48,503 nt of DNA, from contig QCIY01000011.1 in the NCBI GenBank assembly GCA_003216415.1, positions 1-48,503 on the forward strand, in the 5' to 3' direction. The translations under genes and the position numbers were made by a program. Origin of the DNA: Prochlorococcus sp. AG-402-O16. Its GTDB lineage: Bacteria; Cyanobacteriota; Cyanobacteriia; PCC-6307; Cyanobiaceae. The notes under the pieces are model-generated. The model was not told the origin of the DNA and ran no database searches. It saw only the letters and a list, made by a program, of their open reading frames with translations. Shown here in pieces: positions 37,951 to 48,158 of the stretch (positions within the stretch are counted from its first letter, which is position 1; each line of letters starts with the position of its first letter).

Positions 37951-40215
37951 ATGATCGAGACATTTCAAGCAGACTGGATTAAATCAGAAGCTATCAACCT
38001 AGAAAATTGTTGCAATGATAATCCATTAAAAATATTAGGTCCTCATTTTTATGAAGAGCAATGGGTAATAAGAGTATGGATTCCTGAAGCGGATGAAGTT
38101 AAAATAAATTTTAAAAATAAAACCTATAAGGCGGAAAGCATAAACCATAAATGGCTTTTTGAAGCAATCCTGCCTGAAAATCCAAATTCTCTTTACGAAA
38201 TAAATATCTCAAGAGGAGGGATCACACATACACAACATGACCCTTGGTCATATAAAGAAGAGTGGATGGGAGAAGTTGATAGGCATCTTTTTGCAGAAGG
38301 TAATCATCATCATATTTGGGAAAAAATGGGAGCACATCTCATAGAAGAAAAGAATCAAAAAGGAGTAATGTTTTGCATTTGGGCTCCAAATGCAAAATCA
38401 ATCTCGATAATTGGAGATATAAATTCTTGGGATGGAAGACATCATCCAATGCAAAAAAGACTAGGAGGAATTTGGGAACTATTCATGCCAACAATGGAAG
38501 AGGGAGACACATATAAATATGAAATAAGAACACAACAAGGTCATATTTATGAGAAAGCCGATCCATATGGTTTCCTTCATGAAATCAGACCTCAAAATGG
38601 TTCAATAGTTTCAAAATTGAAAAACTTTAATTGGGATGATAGTTCTTGGATTTCAAATAGAGATTCTTCTAGTCAAATTAACAAGCCAATTTCTGTATAC
38701 GAAATGCATTTAGGAAGTTGGCTCCATGAATCAACAGATCATAAATATCTTGAAGAAAATGGTGAACCAAGAGACCCAGTACCTGCAGCTGATTTAAAAC
38801 CTGGAACAAGATTATTAACTTATCCAGAATTAACCGAAAAACTCATCCCTTATGTAAAAGAGAGAGGATTTACTCATATTGAACTAATGCCAATATCTGA
38901 ACATCCTTTCGATGGTTCATGGGGATACCAGGTTACAGGCTGGTATGCACCAACAAGTAGATTTGGCACCCCAAATGAATTTAGAGAGTTTGTCAATAAA
39001 TGTCATGAAGAAGGTATAGGCGTAATTCTTGATTGGGTACCTGGTCATTTTCCAAAAGATAAGCATGGTTTAGCATTTTTTGATGGTTGTCATCTTTATG
39101 AACATGGAGATTCACGCATAGGCGAACACAAAGAATGGGGAACCCTAATATTTAATTACAGCAGAAACGAAGTAAGGAATTTCTTAGTAGCTAACCTTGT
39201 TTATTGGTTTGAAGAATTTCACATTGATGGCATACGAGTAGATGCTGTGGCTTCAATGTTATACAGAGACTACCTACGCCCAGATGGAGAATGGATACCT
39301 AATGAAAATGGTGGGAATGAAAATATAGAAGCCGTTAAATTTCTTCAACAAGCTAATCATGTACTCTTTCAACATTTTCCCGGAGCACTTTCTATCGCAG
39401 AAGAATCAACAACTTGGCCAATGGTAACCCAACCAACGGACATGGGAGGATTAGGGTTTAATTTAAAATGGAATATGGGATGGATGCACGATATGCTCGA
39501 TTATTTTGAGATAGATCCTTGGTTCAGACAATTCCATCAAAATAGTGTAACTTTCTCAATAACATATAACTATACAGAGAACTTTATGCTTGCTCTCAGT
39601 CATGATGAAGTTGTCCATGGGAAAAGTCATCTTTTACATAAAATGCCCGGTGACGACTGGAAGAAATATGCAAATACTCGAGCTTTACTAACCTATATGT
39701 GGACCCATCCCGGTAAAAAAACAATATTTATGGGAATGGAATTTGGGCAAAGACAAGAATGGAATGTTTGGGATGATCTTCAATGGGATTTACTAGAATT
39801 TGAACCTCACAAAGGAATCAGAAACTTGGTTGATGATCTAAATATACTTTATAAAAATGAACCTGCGTTGTGGAAAAATGACTTTGATCCTTATGGATTC
39901 CAGTGGATTGATTGTAATGACAAATCTAATTCAGTTATAAGTTTTATGAGAAGAGAAAACGAAACTAATGAGTGGCTTGTTGTTGTTGCTAACTTTACAC
40001 CTAATACTCATGGGTCATACAAAGTAGGTGTTCCTGTAGAAGGATTTTATAAAGAGATATTTAATTCAGATGGCTCTAGATACGGAGGTAGTAACAAAGG
40101 AAATATGGGCGGTAAAGAAACTATAAATTACAATATTCATGATTATCAAAATGCTCTAGAACTTGCTTTGCCCCCATTAAGCGTGAGTATCTTCAAACAT
40201 CAATCAAAAAAATAA
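37951..40215 (+). CDS. glgB: 1,4-alpha-glucan branching enzyme (GH13)
   Basis: Introduces alpha-1,6 branches into glycogen made by GlgA (9291-10742). It is 754 residues. An N-terminal region and CBM48 domain (about 120-220) precede the GH13 barrel. The four conserved regions are present: [18 protein letters not shown] with the nucleophile Asp431, AEEST with acid/base Glu484, and LSHDEVVHG. The C-terminal all-beta domain ends near 754. The start is ATG at 37951. A gap of 118 bases follows before hemE. Confidence 0.97.
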   Translation: MIETFQADWIKSEAINLENCCNDNPLKILGPHFYEEQWVIRVWIPEADEVKINFKNKTYKAESINHKWLFEAILPENPNSLYEINISRGGITHTQHDPWSYKEEWMGEVDRHLFAEGNHHHIWEKMGAHLIEEKNQKGVMFCIWAPNAKSISIIGDINSWDGRHHPMQKRLGGIWELFMPTMEEGDTYKYEIRTQQGHIYEKADPYGFLHEIRPQNGSIVSKLKNFNWDDSSWISNRDSSSQINKPISVYEMHLGSWLHESTDHKYLEENGEPRDPVPAADLKPGTRLLTYPELTEKLIPYVKERGFTHIELMPISEHPFDGSWGYQVTGWYAPTSRFGTPNEFREFVNKCHEEGIGVILDWVPGHFPKDKHGLAFFDGCHLYEHGDSRIGEHKEWGTLIFNYSRNEVRNFLVANLVYWFEEFHIDGIRVDAVASMLYRDYLRPDGEWIPNENGGNENIEAVKFLQQANHVLFQHFPGALSIAEESTTWPMVTQPTDMGGLGFNLKWNMGWMHDMLDYFEIDPWFRQFHQNSVTFSITYNYTENFMLALSHDEVVHGKSHLLHKMPGDDWKKYANTRALLTYMWTHPGKKTIFMGMEFGQRQEWNVWDDLQWDLLEFEPHKGIRNLVDDLNILYKNEPALWKNDFDPYGFQWIDCNDKSNSVISFMRRENETNEWLVVVANFTPNTHGSYKVGVPVEGFYKEIFNSDGSRYGGSNKGNMGGKETINYNIHDYQNALELALPPLSVSIFKHQSKK

Positions 40216-40237
40216 GAAGACTCATTTAACTTAGTGC

Positions 40238-40258
40238 TTCATATAAATGTTCATATAA
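40238..40258. repeat. Short direct repeat in the glgB-hemE gap
   Basis: TTCATATAA occurs at 40238-40246 and again at 40250-40258, a 12-base period. An 11-base dyad, TTACA-T-TGTAA, lies at 40274-40284. Both fall in the 118-base gap before hemE and could be regulator sites, although the A/T richness makes chance repeats common. Confidence 0.35.
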
Positions 40259-40333
40259 CGCTTTTGCTCTGCTTTACATTGTAAGATTTTTAAGTTGGAA
40301 TTTTAATTTTTTTTAAAACATATCGAATTAAAA

Positions 40334-41374
40334 ATGGGTGAAAATTTACCACTACTACTTTCTGCCGCATTAGGTAAAAAAGTAAATAGACCTCCAGTAT
40401 GGATGATGAGGCAAGCAGGAAGATATATGAAAATCTATAGAGACTTGAGGGAGCGTTATCCAAGCTTTAGAGAAAGGTCTGAAAATCCAGAACTATCATA
40501 TGAGATATCAATGCAGCCTTTTCATGCTTTCAAACCAGATGGTGTAATCCTTTTTTCAGATATTCTCACACCTCTTCCAGGAATGGGCATAAATTTTGAA
40601 ATAATAGAAAGTAAAGGTCCAATAATTGAAGAACCGATAAGAAATCTTAGCCAGATAGAAAATTTAAAAGAATTAAATCCAAGTGAGAGTTTAAGTTTTG
40701 TTGGGCAAGTTCTTTCTTCCCTAAAAAAAGATGTGAATAATGAAGCAACAGTTTTAGGTTTCGTTGGCGCACCTTGGACTCTTGCTGCATATGTTGTTGA
40801 AGGTAAAAGCAGTAAAAATTATTCTTTAATAAAATCAATGGCTTTTAAAGAACCAGATTTACTTCATAAACTTCTTGATCATTTTGCAAAATCTATTGGT
40901 GAATATCTTAAATATCAAATAAAATCTGGAGCGCAAGTAGTACAAATTTTTGATTCATGGGCAGGTCAACTAAGCCCACAAGATTACGATATCTTTGCTG
41001 GGCCATATCAAAAAAAAGTTGTTGACATTGTAAAAGAGGATTACCCTGCTACACCAGTAATTCTATACATTTCAGGAAGTGCTGGCGTAATAGAAAGAAT
41101 GGCAAAAACTGGCGTCGATATTATTTCTTTAGACTGGACAGTAGATATTGAAGAGGCTTGTAAGAGAATCCCTAGTGGGATAGGAATTCAAGGTAATGTT
41201 GATCCTGGTATTTTATTTGGGAACAAAGAATCAATAAAAGAAAGGATAGATAATACTTTTAATAAAATTAAAGACAGAAAATATATTCTTAATTTAGGTC
41301 ATGGGATTTTACCTGGGACTCCAGAAGAAAATGCTCAAACATTTTTTGAACATGGAAAAAAACTCACTTACTAG
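40334..41374 (+). CDS. hemE: Uroporphyrinogen decarboxylase
   Basis: Removes four carboxyl groups from uroporphyrinogen III to give coproporphyrinogen III, on the path to heme and chlorophyll. It is 346 residues. The N-terminal signature [20 protein letters not shown] (about 20-39) and [14 protein letters not shown] (about 72-85) are present, with [14 protein letters not shown] and [18 protein letters not shown] toward the end. The start ATG is at 40334. No anomalies. Confidence 0.97.
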   Translation: MGENLPLLLSAALGKKVNRPPVWMMRQAGRYMKIYRDLRERYPSFRERSENPELSYEISMQPFHAFKPDGVILFSDILTPLPGMGINFEIIESKGPIIEEPIRNLSQIENLKELNPSESLSFVGQVLSSLKKDVNNEATVLGFVGAPWTLAAYVVEGKSSKNYSLIKSMAFKEPDLLHKLLDHFAKSIGEYLKYQIKSGAQVVQIFDSWAGQLSPQDYDIFAGPYQKKVVDIVKEDYPATPVILYISGSAGVIERMAKTGVDIISLDWTVDIEEACKRIPSGIGIQGNVDPGILFGNKESIKERIDNTFNKIKDRKYILNLGHGILPGTPEENAQTFFEHGKKLTY

Positions 41375-41382
41375 TCAAAATC

Positions 41383-42366
41383 TTGGCATATAAAAACTTA
41401 TTAATAACAGGAGCGAATGGATGTGTTGGCCAATATTTAGTTGATTGGTTTTTAAAAAACACAAAATTCAGACTTTATCTAATGGTAAGAGATAAAAATA
41501 AATTACCAATTTCTATTCAGGAAAATAAAAAAGTCAAGTTAATAGTATGCGATATCAGGCAATCAAATAGATATAAAAAGGAAATTAGTCAAATTAATTA
41601 CTTAATACATACTGCTACAGCTTGGGGAGATCCAAGAAGAGCCTATGAAGTAAATATTAAAGCTTTTGAAGAATTACTTGAAATGCTTGATATTAAAAAA
41701 TTAGAAAAGATTATTTATTTTTCAACGGCCAGCATTCTTGACACTCAAACAGATTTAATGAGGGAATCATTAATCTATGGAACAGAGTACATACAAACAA
41801 AATATGAATGTTTCCAGAGACTTAGAGAAAGCACATTCGCAGAAAAAACATTCGCTCTTTTCCCTACCTTGGTTTTCGGAGGAAATCTTGGCAAGAAAAG
41901 TAAATATCCTGTGAGTTATTTAACTAGTGGATTGAAAGAAATTGGGAAATGGCTCTGGATAGCAAGATTTGTAAAACTCGATTCTAAATTTCACTTTATA
42001 CACGCAAATGATATAGCTCAAATTTGCGGGTTTCTAATTAAAAATCATAAAGAAGAGCGATACAAAGGCTTTAAAAAATTTGTGCTCGGTCAGAAATTTA
42101 TTTCAATTGATCAGGCCTTAATTACTCTTTTAGCAAGAAATAATATGAAGAGATATTTTGCAATACCCCTTACAAAAAAAATTCTAAAAATATTATTAAG
42201 AATTCTTCCTATACAAACCACCCCTTGGGATAGCTTCAGTATCAAAAAATATGACTTTAATCATGTCCCCATCACTAATCCTGAGACTTTCAAACTTAAA
42301 AGTTATGCCAAGTCACTGAATGATATTTTAAGGTTATCTAAGTTACCAACCTGTAATAACAATTAA
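41383..42366 (+). CDS. NAD-dependent epimerase/dehydratase family protein (extended SDR)
   Basis: Extended short-chain dehydrogenase of 327 residues. The nucleotide motif is GANGCVG at 10-16. The acid residue is in VCDIRQ near 57, and the catalytic YxxxK is Tyr136/Lys140 (EYIQTKYECF) with an upstream Ser in FSTASIL. The C-terminal substrate domain has no features that I can assign to a sugar or lipid substrate. The start is TTG at 41383-41385, eight bases after hemE; no ATG precedes the GxxGxxG. It is followed by petE after about 60 bases. Confidence 0.85.
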   Translation: MAYKNLLITGANGCVGQYLVDWFLKNTKFRLYLMVRDKNKLPISIQENKKVKLIVCDIRQSNRYKKEISQINYLIHTATAWGDPRRAYEVNIKAFEELLEMLDIKKLEKIIYFSTASILDTQTDLMRESLIYGTEYIQTKYECFQRLRESTFAEKTFALFPTLVFGGNLGKKSKYPVSYLTSGLKEIGKWLWIARFVKLDSKFHFIHANDIAQICGFLIKNHKEERYKGFKKFVLGQKFISIDQALITLLARNNMKRYFAIPLTKKILKILLRILPIQTTPWDSFSIKKYDFNHVPITNPETFKLKSYAKSLNDILRLSKLPTCNNN

Positions 42367-42425
42367 AATTCTCACAGATAGGTTCCCAAAGCCTTGTAAT
42401 ATATATAAATAAGTAAATTTTAATT

Positions 42426-42776
42426 ATGTTACGTTCAATCTTTGCAGGGTTATTCGCAATAGTTTTAACTCTAGGTTTAGGAATTTCATCAGTGTCAGCT
42501 AAAACTGTTGAAGTAAAGCTTGGTACGGATGCTGGAATGCTTGCATTTGAACCAAGTACAGTAACCATTAGTGCTGGTGATACAGTTAAATTTGTCAATA
42601 ATAAACTTGCACCTCACAACGCTGTTTTTGATGGACATGAGGAATTAAGTCATGCAGACCTAGCTTTTGCTCCAGGAGAGTCTTGGGAAGAAACATTTGA
42701 TACTGCAGGAACTTATGATTACTATTGCGAGCCGCACAGAGGTGCTGGAATGGTAGGTAAAGTTATTGTTGAATAA
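42426..42776 (+). CDS. petE: Plastocyanin
   Basis: Thylakoid-lumen copper protein that carries electrons from cytochrome b6f to photosystem I. It is 116 residues with a signal peptide of about 25 residues ending SVSA, leaving a mature form of about 91. The copper ligands are His64 (APHNAVFDG), Cys101, His104 (CEPHRGAGM) and Met109. An AT-rich run with TAATAT/TATAAA elements at about 42398-42410 is a plausible -10 region. Being a separate unit, its expression could respond to copper, but I see no defined operator. Confidence 0.97.
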   Translation: MLRSIFAGLFAIVLTLGLGISSVSAKTVEVKLGTDAGMLAFEPSTVTISAGDTVKFVNNKLAPHNAVFDGHEELSHADLAFAPGESWEETFDTAGTYDYYCEPHRGAGMVGKVIVE

Positions 42777-42840
42777 ATCTTCTAATACTTAGTAATTTTT
42801 TACTTAATTCTTATTACAGTCATATTTATACTTTAAATTG

Positions 42841-45423
42841 ATGAAAATAGTTCCAGGCGAATTTTCAAATTCAGCTTGGAACTGTTTTATTTTTGCCAAA
42901 GAAATTGCTTATAAAAATAACCAACAAGATGTAGACTCTGACAATTTGTTATTAGCACTTTTAAAAAAAGACCACCTTACAAAAAAGATATTAAAAAAAA
43001 ATAATGTAAATATCAAAGAATTTGAGAAAAAACTAATGTCTTCATTAAATACGAAGGCAAAAATGAAAACTAAACAAGATAATTTTTATATTGGTGATAC
43101 TCTTTACAAAATATTTTTAAAAGCGAATGATATTAAAAATTCTTTAGATGATGTAGTGATATCAACAGAACACTTAGTTTACGGTTTCACTTATGATGCT
43201 AAGTATGGATTTCAGATTTTAAATCAAAAAAGTATCCCAGAATTTCTTGAAACTATAAAGAAAATGAAGTCAGATCCAGCAGTAAAAAATGACTTTGATG
43301 CTTCTAATGAGTCTTTAGATAAATATGGTATTGATCTAACCCAATCAGCAAGGGATGGGATCTTAGATCCAGTTATTGGTAGGGATGAAGAAATTAGAAG
43401 AACAATTCAAATATTGAGTAGAAGAACAAAAAATAATCCAGTTCTCATTGGAGAGCCTGGGGTTGGTAAAACAGCCATAGTTGAAGGGTTGGCTCAAAGA
43501 ATTATTAATGGCGATGTACCCTCTGCACTACAAAATAGACAACTAATTTCATTAGATATGGGCTCACTTTTAGCTGGAGCAAAATATCGTGGAGAATTTG
43601 AAGAAAGAATAAAAAATGTCCTTAAGAAAATCAAGGAATCAGACGGTAAGATCATTCTTTTTATTGATGAAATTCATACAGTAGTTGGTGCAGGAGCCAG
43701 TGGAGGTTCTTTAGATGCAAGCAACTTATTAAAACCAATGCTTGCCAGAGGAGAACTTAGATGTATTGGGGCTACAACTATTAATGAACACAAACAAAAT
43801 ATAGAAAAAGATCCTGCCCTAGAACGAAGATTTCAAAAAATAAAAATTGACGCTCCTTCAATAGACGACACTGTATCAATATTAAGAGGATTGAGAGAAA
43901 GATACGAAGTTCATCATAGTGTAAGAATTTCCGATAATGCTTTGGTAGCAGCTGCCACCCTTAGCGAAAGATATATAAACGATAGATTTCTTCCTGACAA
44001 AGCAATAGATCTAATAGATGAAGCAGCCTCAAGATTAAATATGGTCATAACTTCCAAACCTGAAGAAATTGATGAAATTGACCGAAAAGTTCTACAGTTT
44101 GAGATGGAAAAATTATCTTTAAAAAGAGAGACAGATGATTTTTCTATAGAAAGATTAAAAAAAATCAATAATGAACTGATAACACTTAAAGATAGACAGG
44201 AAGAATTAGGCGCTCAATGGAAAAAAGAAAAAAATGAAATTGACGAGATTAGTACCATAAAAGAAGAACTTGAATCTATTCAATTACAAATTGATCAAGC
44301 AAAAAGGAGTTTTGACCTCAATAAAGCAGCAGAATTGGAATTTGGAACTTTAAATTCTTTACAAAAAAAATTGAAAGAAAAAAGTGAGTCCCTAGTTAAT
44401 TCTCACAAAAATGGAGAGACGAGTCTTTTAAGGCAAGAGGTAACTTTTGATGATATTGCAGAAGTTGTCTCAAAGTGGACCTCTATTCCAGTACAGAACT
44501 TAAACCAGTCAGAAAAGGATAAGCTTTTAAGCCTCGAGTCAATCCTTAAAGAAAAAATTATTGGTCAAGATAGTGCTATAAGGGCTGTTTCAGATTCAAT
44601 TAAGAGATCAAGGACTGGTCTAAATGATCCAAGTAAGCCATTAGCCAGTTTCCTCTTTTTAGGTCCAACTGGTATAGGTAAAACAGAGCTTAGTAAAGTA
44701 ACAGCAAAAATTATATTCGATTCAAATTCTTCAATTATCAGACTTGATATGTCTGAATATATGGAAAAACATTCAGTTAGCAAAATCATAGGAGCACCTC
44801 CTGGGTATTTAGGTTTCGAATCAGGCGGACAATTAACTGAAGCAGTGCGGAAAAATCCCTATTCATTGATACTTCTTGATGAAATAGAGAAAGCTCACAA
44901 AGACATTCTAGATATTCTTTTGCAGGTTCTTGATGATGGCATTATTACTGATGGACAGGGTCGAATAATTAATTTTAAAAATTCGATCATTGTTCTAACA
45001 AGTAATTTAGGAAGTCAATCAATAAATGATTTATCCGTTAGAAAAGAAGATTCAAATGAAATTAAAAAAGTTGTGGATTCTGAACTTAAAAAATTTTTCA
45101 AGCCTGAGTTTTTAAATAGACTTGATGAAATAGTTATTTTTAATAATTTAGAATTAAATGACATAAAAGAAATTGCAAAAATCCAGCTTCAAAAGTTAGA
45201 AAAAAGACTTAACAAAAAAAACTTAAAATTCAAAATTACGGATGAGGCAATTAACCAACTTGTCGAAAATAGTTTCGATCATGTCTATGGTGCAAGGCCT
45301 TTAAAAAGAATTATTCAAAAACAAATTGAGACAAAAATTTCAAATAATATATTGAACAATAATTACCTTAATAAAGACGAGATTAAAATTTATCTGGTTA
45401 ATGGAGAGATAATTGTTGATTAA
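42841..45423 (+). CDS. clpB: ATP-dependent disaggregase ClpB
   Basis: Hexameric AAA+ chaperone that rescues aggregated proteins with DnaK. It is 860 residues from the ATG at 42841; a TTG just before it is also open. The N domain covers about 1-145. NBD1 has Walker A GEPGVGKT at 204-211, Walker B FIDEIHT and pore loop KYRGEFEER. The coiled-coil middle domain spans about 400-525 and marks ClpB rather than ClpC or ClpA. NBD2 has GPTGIGKT at 608-615, [10 protein letters not shown]-like Walker B and [11 protein letters not shown] pore loop. The N domain is divergent from typical ClpB, with NSAWNCF near the start. No heat-shock operator was recognised in the short gap after petE. Confidence 0.95.
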   Translation: MKIVPGEFSNSAWNCFIFAKEIAYKNNQQDVDSDNLLLALLKKDHLTKKILKKNNVNIKEFEKKLMSSLNTKAKMKTKQDNFYIGDTLYKIFLKANDIKNSLDDVVISTEHLVYGFTYDAKYGFQILNQKSIPEFLETIKKMKSDPAVKNDFDASNESLDKYGIDLTQSARDGILDPVIGRDEEIRRTIQILSRRTKNNPVLIGEPGVGKTAIVEGLAQRIINGDVPSALQNRQLISLDMGSLLAGAKYRGEFEERIKNVLKKIKESDGKIILFIDEIHTVVGAGASGGSLDASNLLKPMLARGELRCIGATTINEHKQNIEKDPALERRFQKIKIDAPSIDDTVSILRGLRERYEVHHSVRISDNALVAAATLSERYINDRFLPDKAIDLIDEAASRLNMVITSKPEEIDEIDRKVLQFEMEKLSLKRETDDFSIERLKKINNELITLKDRQEELGAQWKKEKNEIDEISTIKEELESIQLQIDQAKRSFDLNKAAELEFGTLNSLQKKLKEKSESLVNSHKNGETSLLRQEVTFDDIAEVVSKWTSIPVQNLNQSEKDKLLSLESILKEKIIGQDSAIRAVSDSIKRSRTGLNDPSKPLASFLFLGPTGIGKTELSKVTAKIIFDSNSSIIRLDMSEYMEKHSVSKIIGAPPGYLGFESGGQLTEAVRKNPYSLILLDEIEKAHKDILDILLQVLDDGIITDGQGRIINFKNSIIVLTSNLGSQSINDLSVRKEDSNEIKKVVDSELKKFFKPEFLNRLDEIVIFNNLELNDIKEIAKIQLQKLEKRLNKKNLKFKITDEAINQLVENSFDHVYGARPLKRIIQKQIETKISNNILNNNYLNKDEIKIYLVNGEIIVD

Positions 45424-45472
45424 AGATCTAACTTAAAGTAAGTCATGTTGCTTGAAGTTCAAAAATTTTATT

Positions 45473-45943
45473 CTATGATTTGAACCAATCAGGAATTTCC
45501 TCATAACTTGCTTTATTAGATTTATTTTCTTTTGATTCTGTTTTCCAACAACATGTTCTGCCCTTATCCTTGTCCTGCAAGTATTCATTAGCCCATCTCC
45601 AAATTAATTCAGAAGTAAACTCCATTCCCACATTATCCATAATTCTTAGATCTAAAGCATCTAAGTCATGTAATTTTTCCCAGTAATTCAACAAAGGGTC
45701 ATCTTTATTTACTAAAAAAGTATGGTCAAATTGCTCCTTTAGTCTATTTTCTAGGGGCTTTAAACTTGAAAAATCCACGACAAAACCATTTAGGTCTAAT
45801 TTTTTTGCAGTGAACCAAAAGGTGAATGATCTTGAATATCCATGCACAAATCTGCAGTGGCCTTCATGACGCCATTGTCTATGTGAACAGGGAAAATCCT
45901 CGTAGCTTTTGCTGCATGAAAATTTCGCAGAATGAATATACAT
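45473..45943 (-). CDS. Divergent 6-carboxytetrahydropterin synthase/PTPS family protein
   Basis: Protein of 156 residues of the QueD/6-pyruvoyl-tetrahydropterin synthase fold. CSHRQWRHEGHCRFVHGYSR (19-38) aligns with the QueD metal and catalytic region: His21 and His34 as zinc ligands and Cys30 as catalytic Cys. The third ligand, the last His of HGH, is Tyr36 here. The strand VVDFSSLKPLE and FDHTFLV (catalytic Asp-His pair) are conserved; two cysteines (TCCW) lie near the end. The ATG at 45941-45943 is used; a TTG one codon upstream is also open. It may still make a pterin, or have another role. It converges on clpB. Confidence 0.72.
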   Translation of the reverse strand: MYIHSAKFSCSKSYEDFPCSHRQWRHEGHCRFVHGYSRSFTFWFTAKKLDLNGFVVDFSSLKPLENRLKEQFDHTFLVNKDDPLLNYWEKLHDLDALDLRIMDNVGMEFTSELIWRWANEYLQDKDKGRTCCWKTESKENKSNKASYEEIPDWFKS

Positions 45944-46006
45944 CAATTAACTGTTAGGATAATTTTTAATAAAACACATTGAGTAGGATTTAACATAACG
46001 AACATA

Positions 46007-46666
46007 ATGACTTATTCAACTAATTTTTCGATAAATGATCTACGCTTTGATAATTATGGATTAATCCCTGCAATAGCACAAGATTGGCTTGACGGATCAA
46101 TTCTTATGCTTGCTTGGATGAACAAAGAATCGTTAACAATGACACTTGAGACCAAAAACGTTCATTACTGGAGTAGATCAAGATCAGAAATTTGGAGAAA
46201 AGGAGCTACAAGTGGAAGTACCCAAATACTTAAGGAGATAAGATTCGACTGCGATAATGATGCACTAATCCTTTTGATTGAACAAAATGGTTCAGGAGCA
46301 TGTCACACTGGGGAAAAAAGTTGTTTTTTCAACGAAATCAAAATTAATCAAAATGATAAAAAAGAGAAAAAAACAACTCCCTTCTCAAATATTTGCTCTG
46401 AATTATTCAATACAATTCACGAAAGATCAATAAATCCATCAGAAAAAAGTTACACAAATCATTTATTAACAAAAGGCAGTAATACTATTTTGAAAAAAAT
46501 AGGAGAGGAATCCGCAGAATTTATAATGGCTTGCAAAGATAATGATAAAAATTCAATCTCAAATGAAGCTGCTGATTTAATTTATCATCTGCAAGTAGCC
46601 CTTATGCATAAAGGCATTGATTGGAGAGATGTACTTGCTGTTCTAGAATCAAGAAGAAAAAATTAA
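46007..46666 (+). CDS. hisI: Bifunctional phosphoribosyl-AMP cyclohydrolase / phosphoribosyl-ATP pyrophosphatase
   Basis: Catalyses two adjacent steps of histidine synthesis. It is 219 residues. The HisI half (1 to about 110) has HYWSRSRSEIWRKGATSG near 53-70, FDCDNDALILL with metal-binding Asp residues near 80-90, and the zinc cysteines in GACHTGEKSCF. The HisE half (about 125-219) has LTKGSNTILKKIGEESAEFIMACKD and NEAADLIYHLQVALMHKGI. Fused HisIE is common in bacteria. The start ATG is at 46007. A 162-base gap follows before the sigma factor. Confidence 0.97.
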   Translation: MTYSTNFSINDLRFDNYGLIPAIAQDWLDGSILMLAWMNKESLTMTLETKNVHYWSRSRSEIWRKGATSGSTQILKEIRFDCDNDALILLIEQNGSGACHTGEKSCFFNEIKINQNDKKEKKTTPFSNICSELFNTIHERSINPSEKSYTNHLLTKGSNTILKKIGEESAEFIMACKDNDKNSISNEAADLIYHLQVALMHKGIDWRDVLAVLESRRKN

Positions 46667-46731
46667 ATAATTAAAATTTTGAATTTATAATTTTTTTTAA
46701 CCTAAAAATTTGAAATAAAATGTCAATTATC

Positions 46732-46769
46732 TAATTAATAATTATTAATTAATTATTAATTAATTATTA
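46732..46769. repeat. 11-bp tandem AT repeat upstream of the sigma factor
   Basis: The unit AATTATTAATT occurs at 46740-46750 and 46751-46761, and a partial copy continues to 46769; a related partial copy precedes it from 46732. The period is about one helical turn, as in a curved or UP-like promoter element. It lies 60-97 bases before the sigma gene's GTG. Apart from this, the 46667-46828 gap holds only A/T-rich sequence. Confidence 0.6.
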
Positions 46770-46828
46770 CATGTATGGCTTATTACTGAATTGACTATAA
46801 GTTAAATATATTGATAAAGAGGTAAATC

Positions 46829-47752
46829 GTGAGTTCATTAAGCGATTTTCTTGGAGAAATAGGGCGTCACCAACTTTTGACTCCTGAAAGAGAACTCACT
46901 ATGGGCAGAAAAGTCCAGGAAATGGTAGTGCTTATTAATAGATGTCAAGAGGCAGGTGGCAAAGGGGCCGCTTGTGAATATACCGAAGATGAAAGGAAAA
47001 AGATCAAAATTGGTGAGAAAGCCAAAAATGAGATGATAACAGCCAATCTAAGATTAGTTGTGAATCTTGCTAAGAGATATCAAGGTAAAGGACTAGAATT
47101 GCTCGACCTAATTCAGGAAGGTACATTAGGCCTTACTAGGGCAGTAGAAAAATATGATCCTTCTAGAGGGCACAGATTTTCTACCTACGCTTATTGGTGG
47201 ATAAGACAAGGATTAAATAGAGCATTATCAACTCAAAGTAGAACAATAAGGATACCTGTTAATATCAATGAAAAACTTACAAAATTAAGATCAGCGAAAT
47301 CAAAGCTTATGCAACTTAAGGGTATTCCCCCTACAACCGAGGCGCTTGCTGAAGAAATGAACATAACCAAGGAGGAAATTGACGAACTCCTCTCTTGTGA
47401 ATTGAGAAGTATTACTGTTAGTCTTCAAGGCACTGTTAAATCAAAATCAGATCCCTCTGAGTTAGTAGACATTCTTCCAAGTGATCAAGTTGCTCCAATG
47501 GAATTAGCGGAATTAGCGGAAAGGACAGCCTCTGCTTGGAAGTTATTAGATAAAGCAAATTTAACTGAAAAAGAAAGGAAGATTGTAAGCCTGAGATTTG
47601 GTTTAGACGGTTCAAATGAATGGAGAACTTTAGCTGAAGTCGCAAGACACATGAGTTGTAGCAGGGAATATTGCCGACAAGTAGTTCAACGTGCCTTAAG
47701 AAAACTAAGAAAAGCAGGCATACAAAATGGATTAGTTGACAGTATTAGCTAA
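46829..47752 (+). CDS. Group 2 sigma-70 family RNA polymerase sigma factor
   Basis: Non-essential-type sigma factor of 307 residues. Region 1.2 is at about 3-35 (LSDFLGEIGRHQLLTPEREL). Region 2 spans about 65-135, with ANLRLVVNLAKRY and the -10-reading FSTYAYWWIRQGLNRAL. Region 3 is about 145-215, and region 4 about 240-300 with a helix-turn-helix (LAEVARHMSCSREYCRQVVQRALRKLR). Between regions 1.2 and 2 lies a short insertion, NRCQEAGGKGAACEY, with two cysteines. The start is GTG, with AGAGGT five bases upstream. Promoter specificity cannot be told. A DUF1232 gene follows after 37 bases. Confidence 0.94.
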   Translation: MSSLSDFLGEIGRHQLLTPERELTMGRKVQEMVVLINRCQEAGGKGAACEYTEDERKKIKIGEKAKNEMITANLRLVVNLAKRYQGKGLELLDLIQEGTLGLTRAVEKYDPSRGHRFSTYAYWWIRQGLNRALSTQSRTIRIPVNINEKLTKLRSAKSKLMQLKGIPPTTEALAEEMNITKEEIDELLSCELRSITVSLQGTVKSKSDPSELVDILPSDQVAPMELAELAERTASAWKLLDKANLTEKERKIVSLRFGLDGSNEWRTLAEVARHMSCSREYCRQVVQRALRKLRKAGIQNGLVDSIS

Positions 47753-47789
47753 AATTTCCAGTCAAAACATCTGAAATTCATTTCTAAGG

Positions 47790-48158
47790 ATGAAAGAGAA
47801 TCACAAAAACAAAGAAAAAATTTATGATGCTGAAGTTTTAGAAAGTTCAACATTTGATGAGAATATCATTATCAAGATTCTTATTAGAGCGGGAAGAACA
47901 ATTGCGAAGCCTGCCTTAGAAGTTTTGGAAATGGCTATAGATCCTTATACACCCGCACAAGTAAGAGTTTCCTTAATGGCTGCGCTAGCTTATTTAATTA
48001 TGCCATTTGACCTTTTCCCTGACTTTATGCCATTAGTTGGCTTTAGTGATGATTTTGTAGCTCTAACAGCAGTCCTTAGTATATGGAGTAAATATATGAC
48101 TCCTTCAATAAGAGCAAGAGCAGAAAAAAAGCTTAATAAGTTATTTCCTTTTTTTTGA
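47790..48158 (+). CDS. DUF1232 (YkvA-like) membrane protein
   Basis: Protein of 122 residues. The DUF1232 core, at about 58-110, has VRVSLMAALAYLIMPFDLFPD followed by GFSDDFVALTAVLSIW, two hydrophobic helices joined by the conserved PFDLFPDF motif. The N-terminus is acidic and soluble. The function of DUF1232 proteins is not established. It begins 37 bases after the sigma factor, and the next gene's ATG follows its TGA directly (TGAATG), so the two are probably translated together. Confidence 0.85.
   Translation: MKENHKNKEKIYDAEVLESSTFDENIIIKILIRAGRTIAKPALEVLEMAIDPYTPAQVRVSLMAALAYLIMPFDLFPDFMPLVGFSDDFVALTAVLSIWSKYMTPSIRARAEKKLNKLFPFF

Noticed and set aside
45457-45485. GTTCAAA and TTTGAAC arms between clpB and the QueD-like gene
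   Set aside because: Seven base pairs with a 15-base loop and no clear T-run; too weak to call a terminator.
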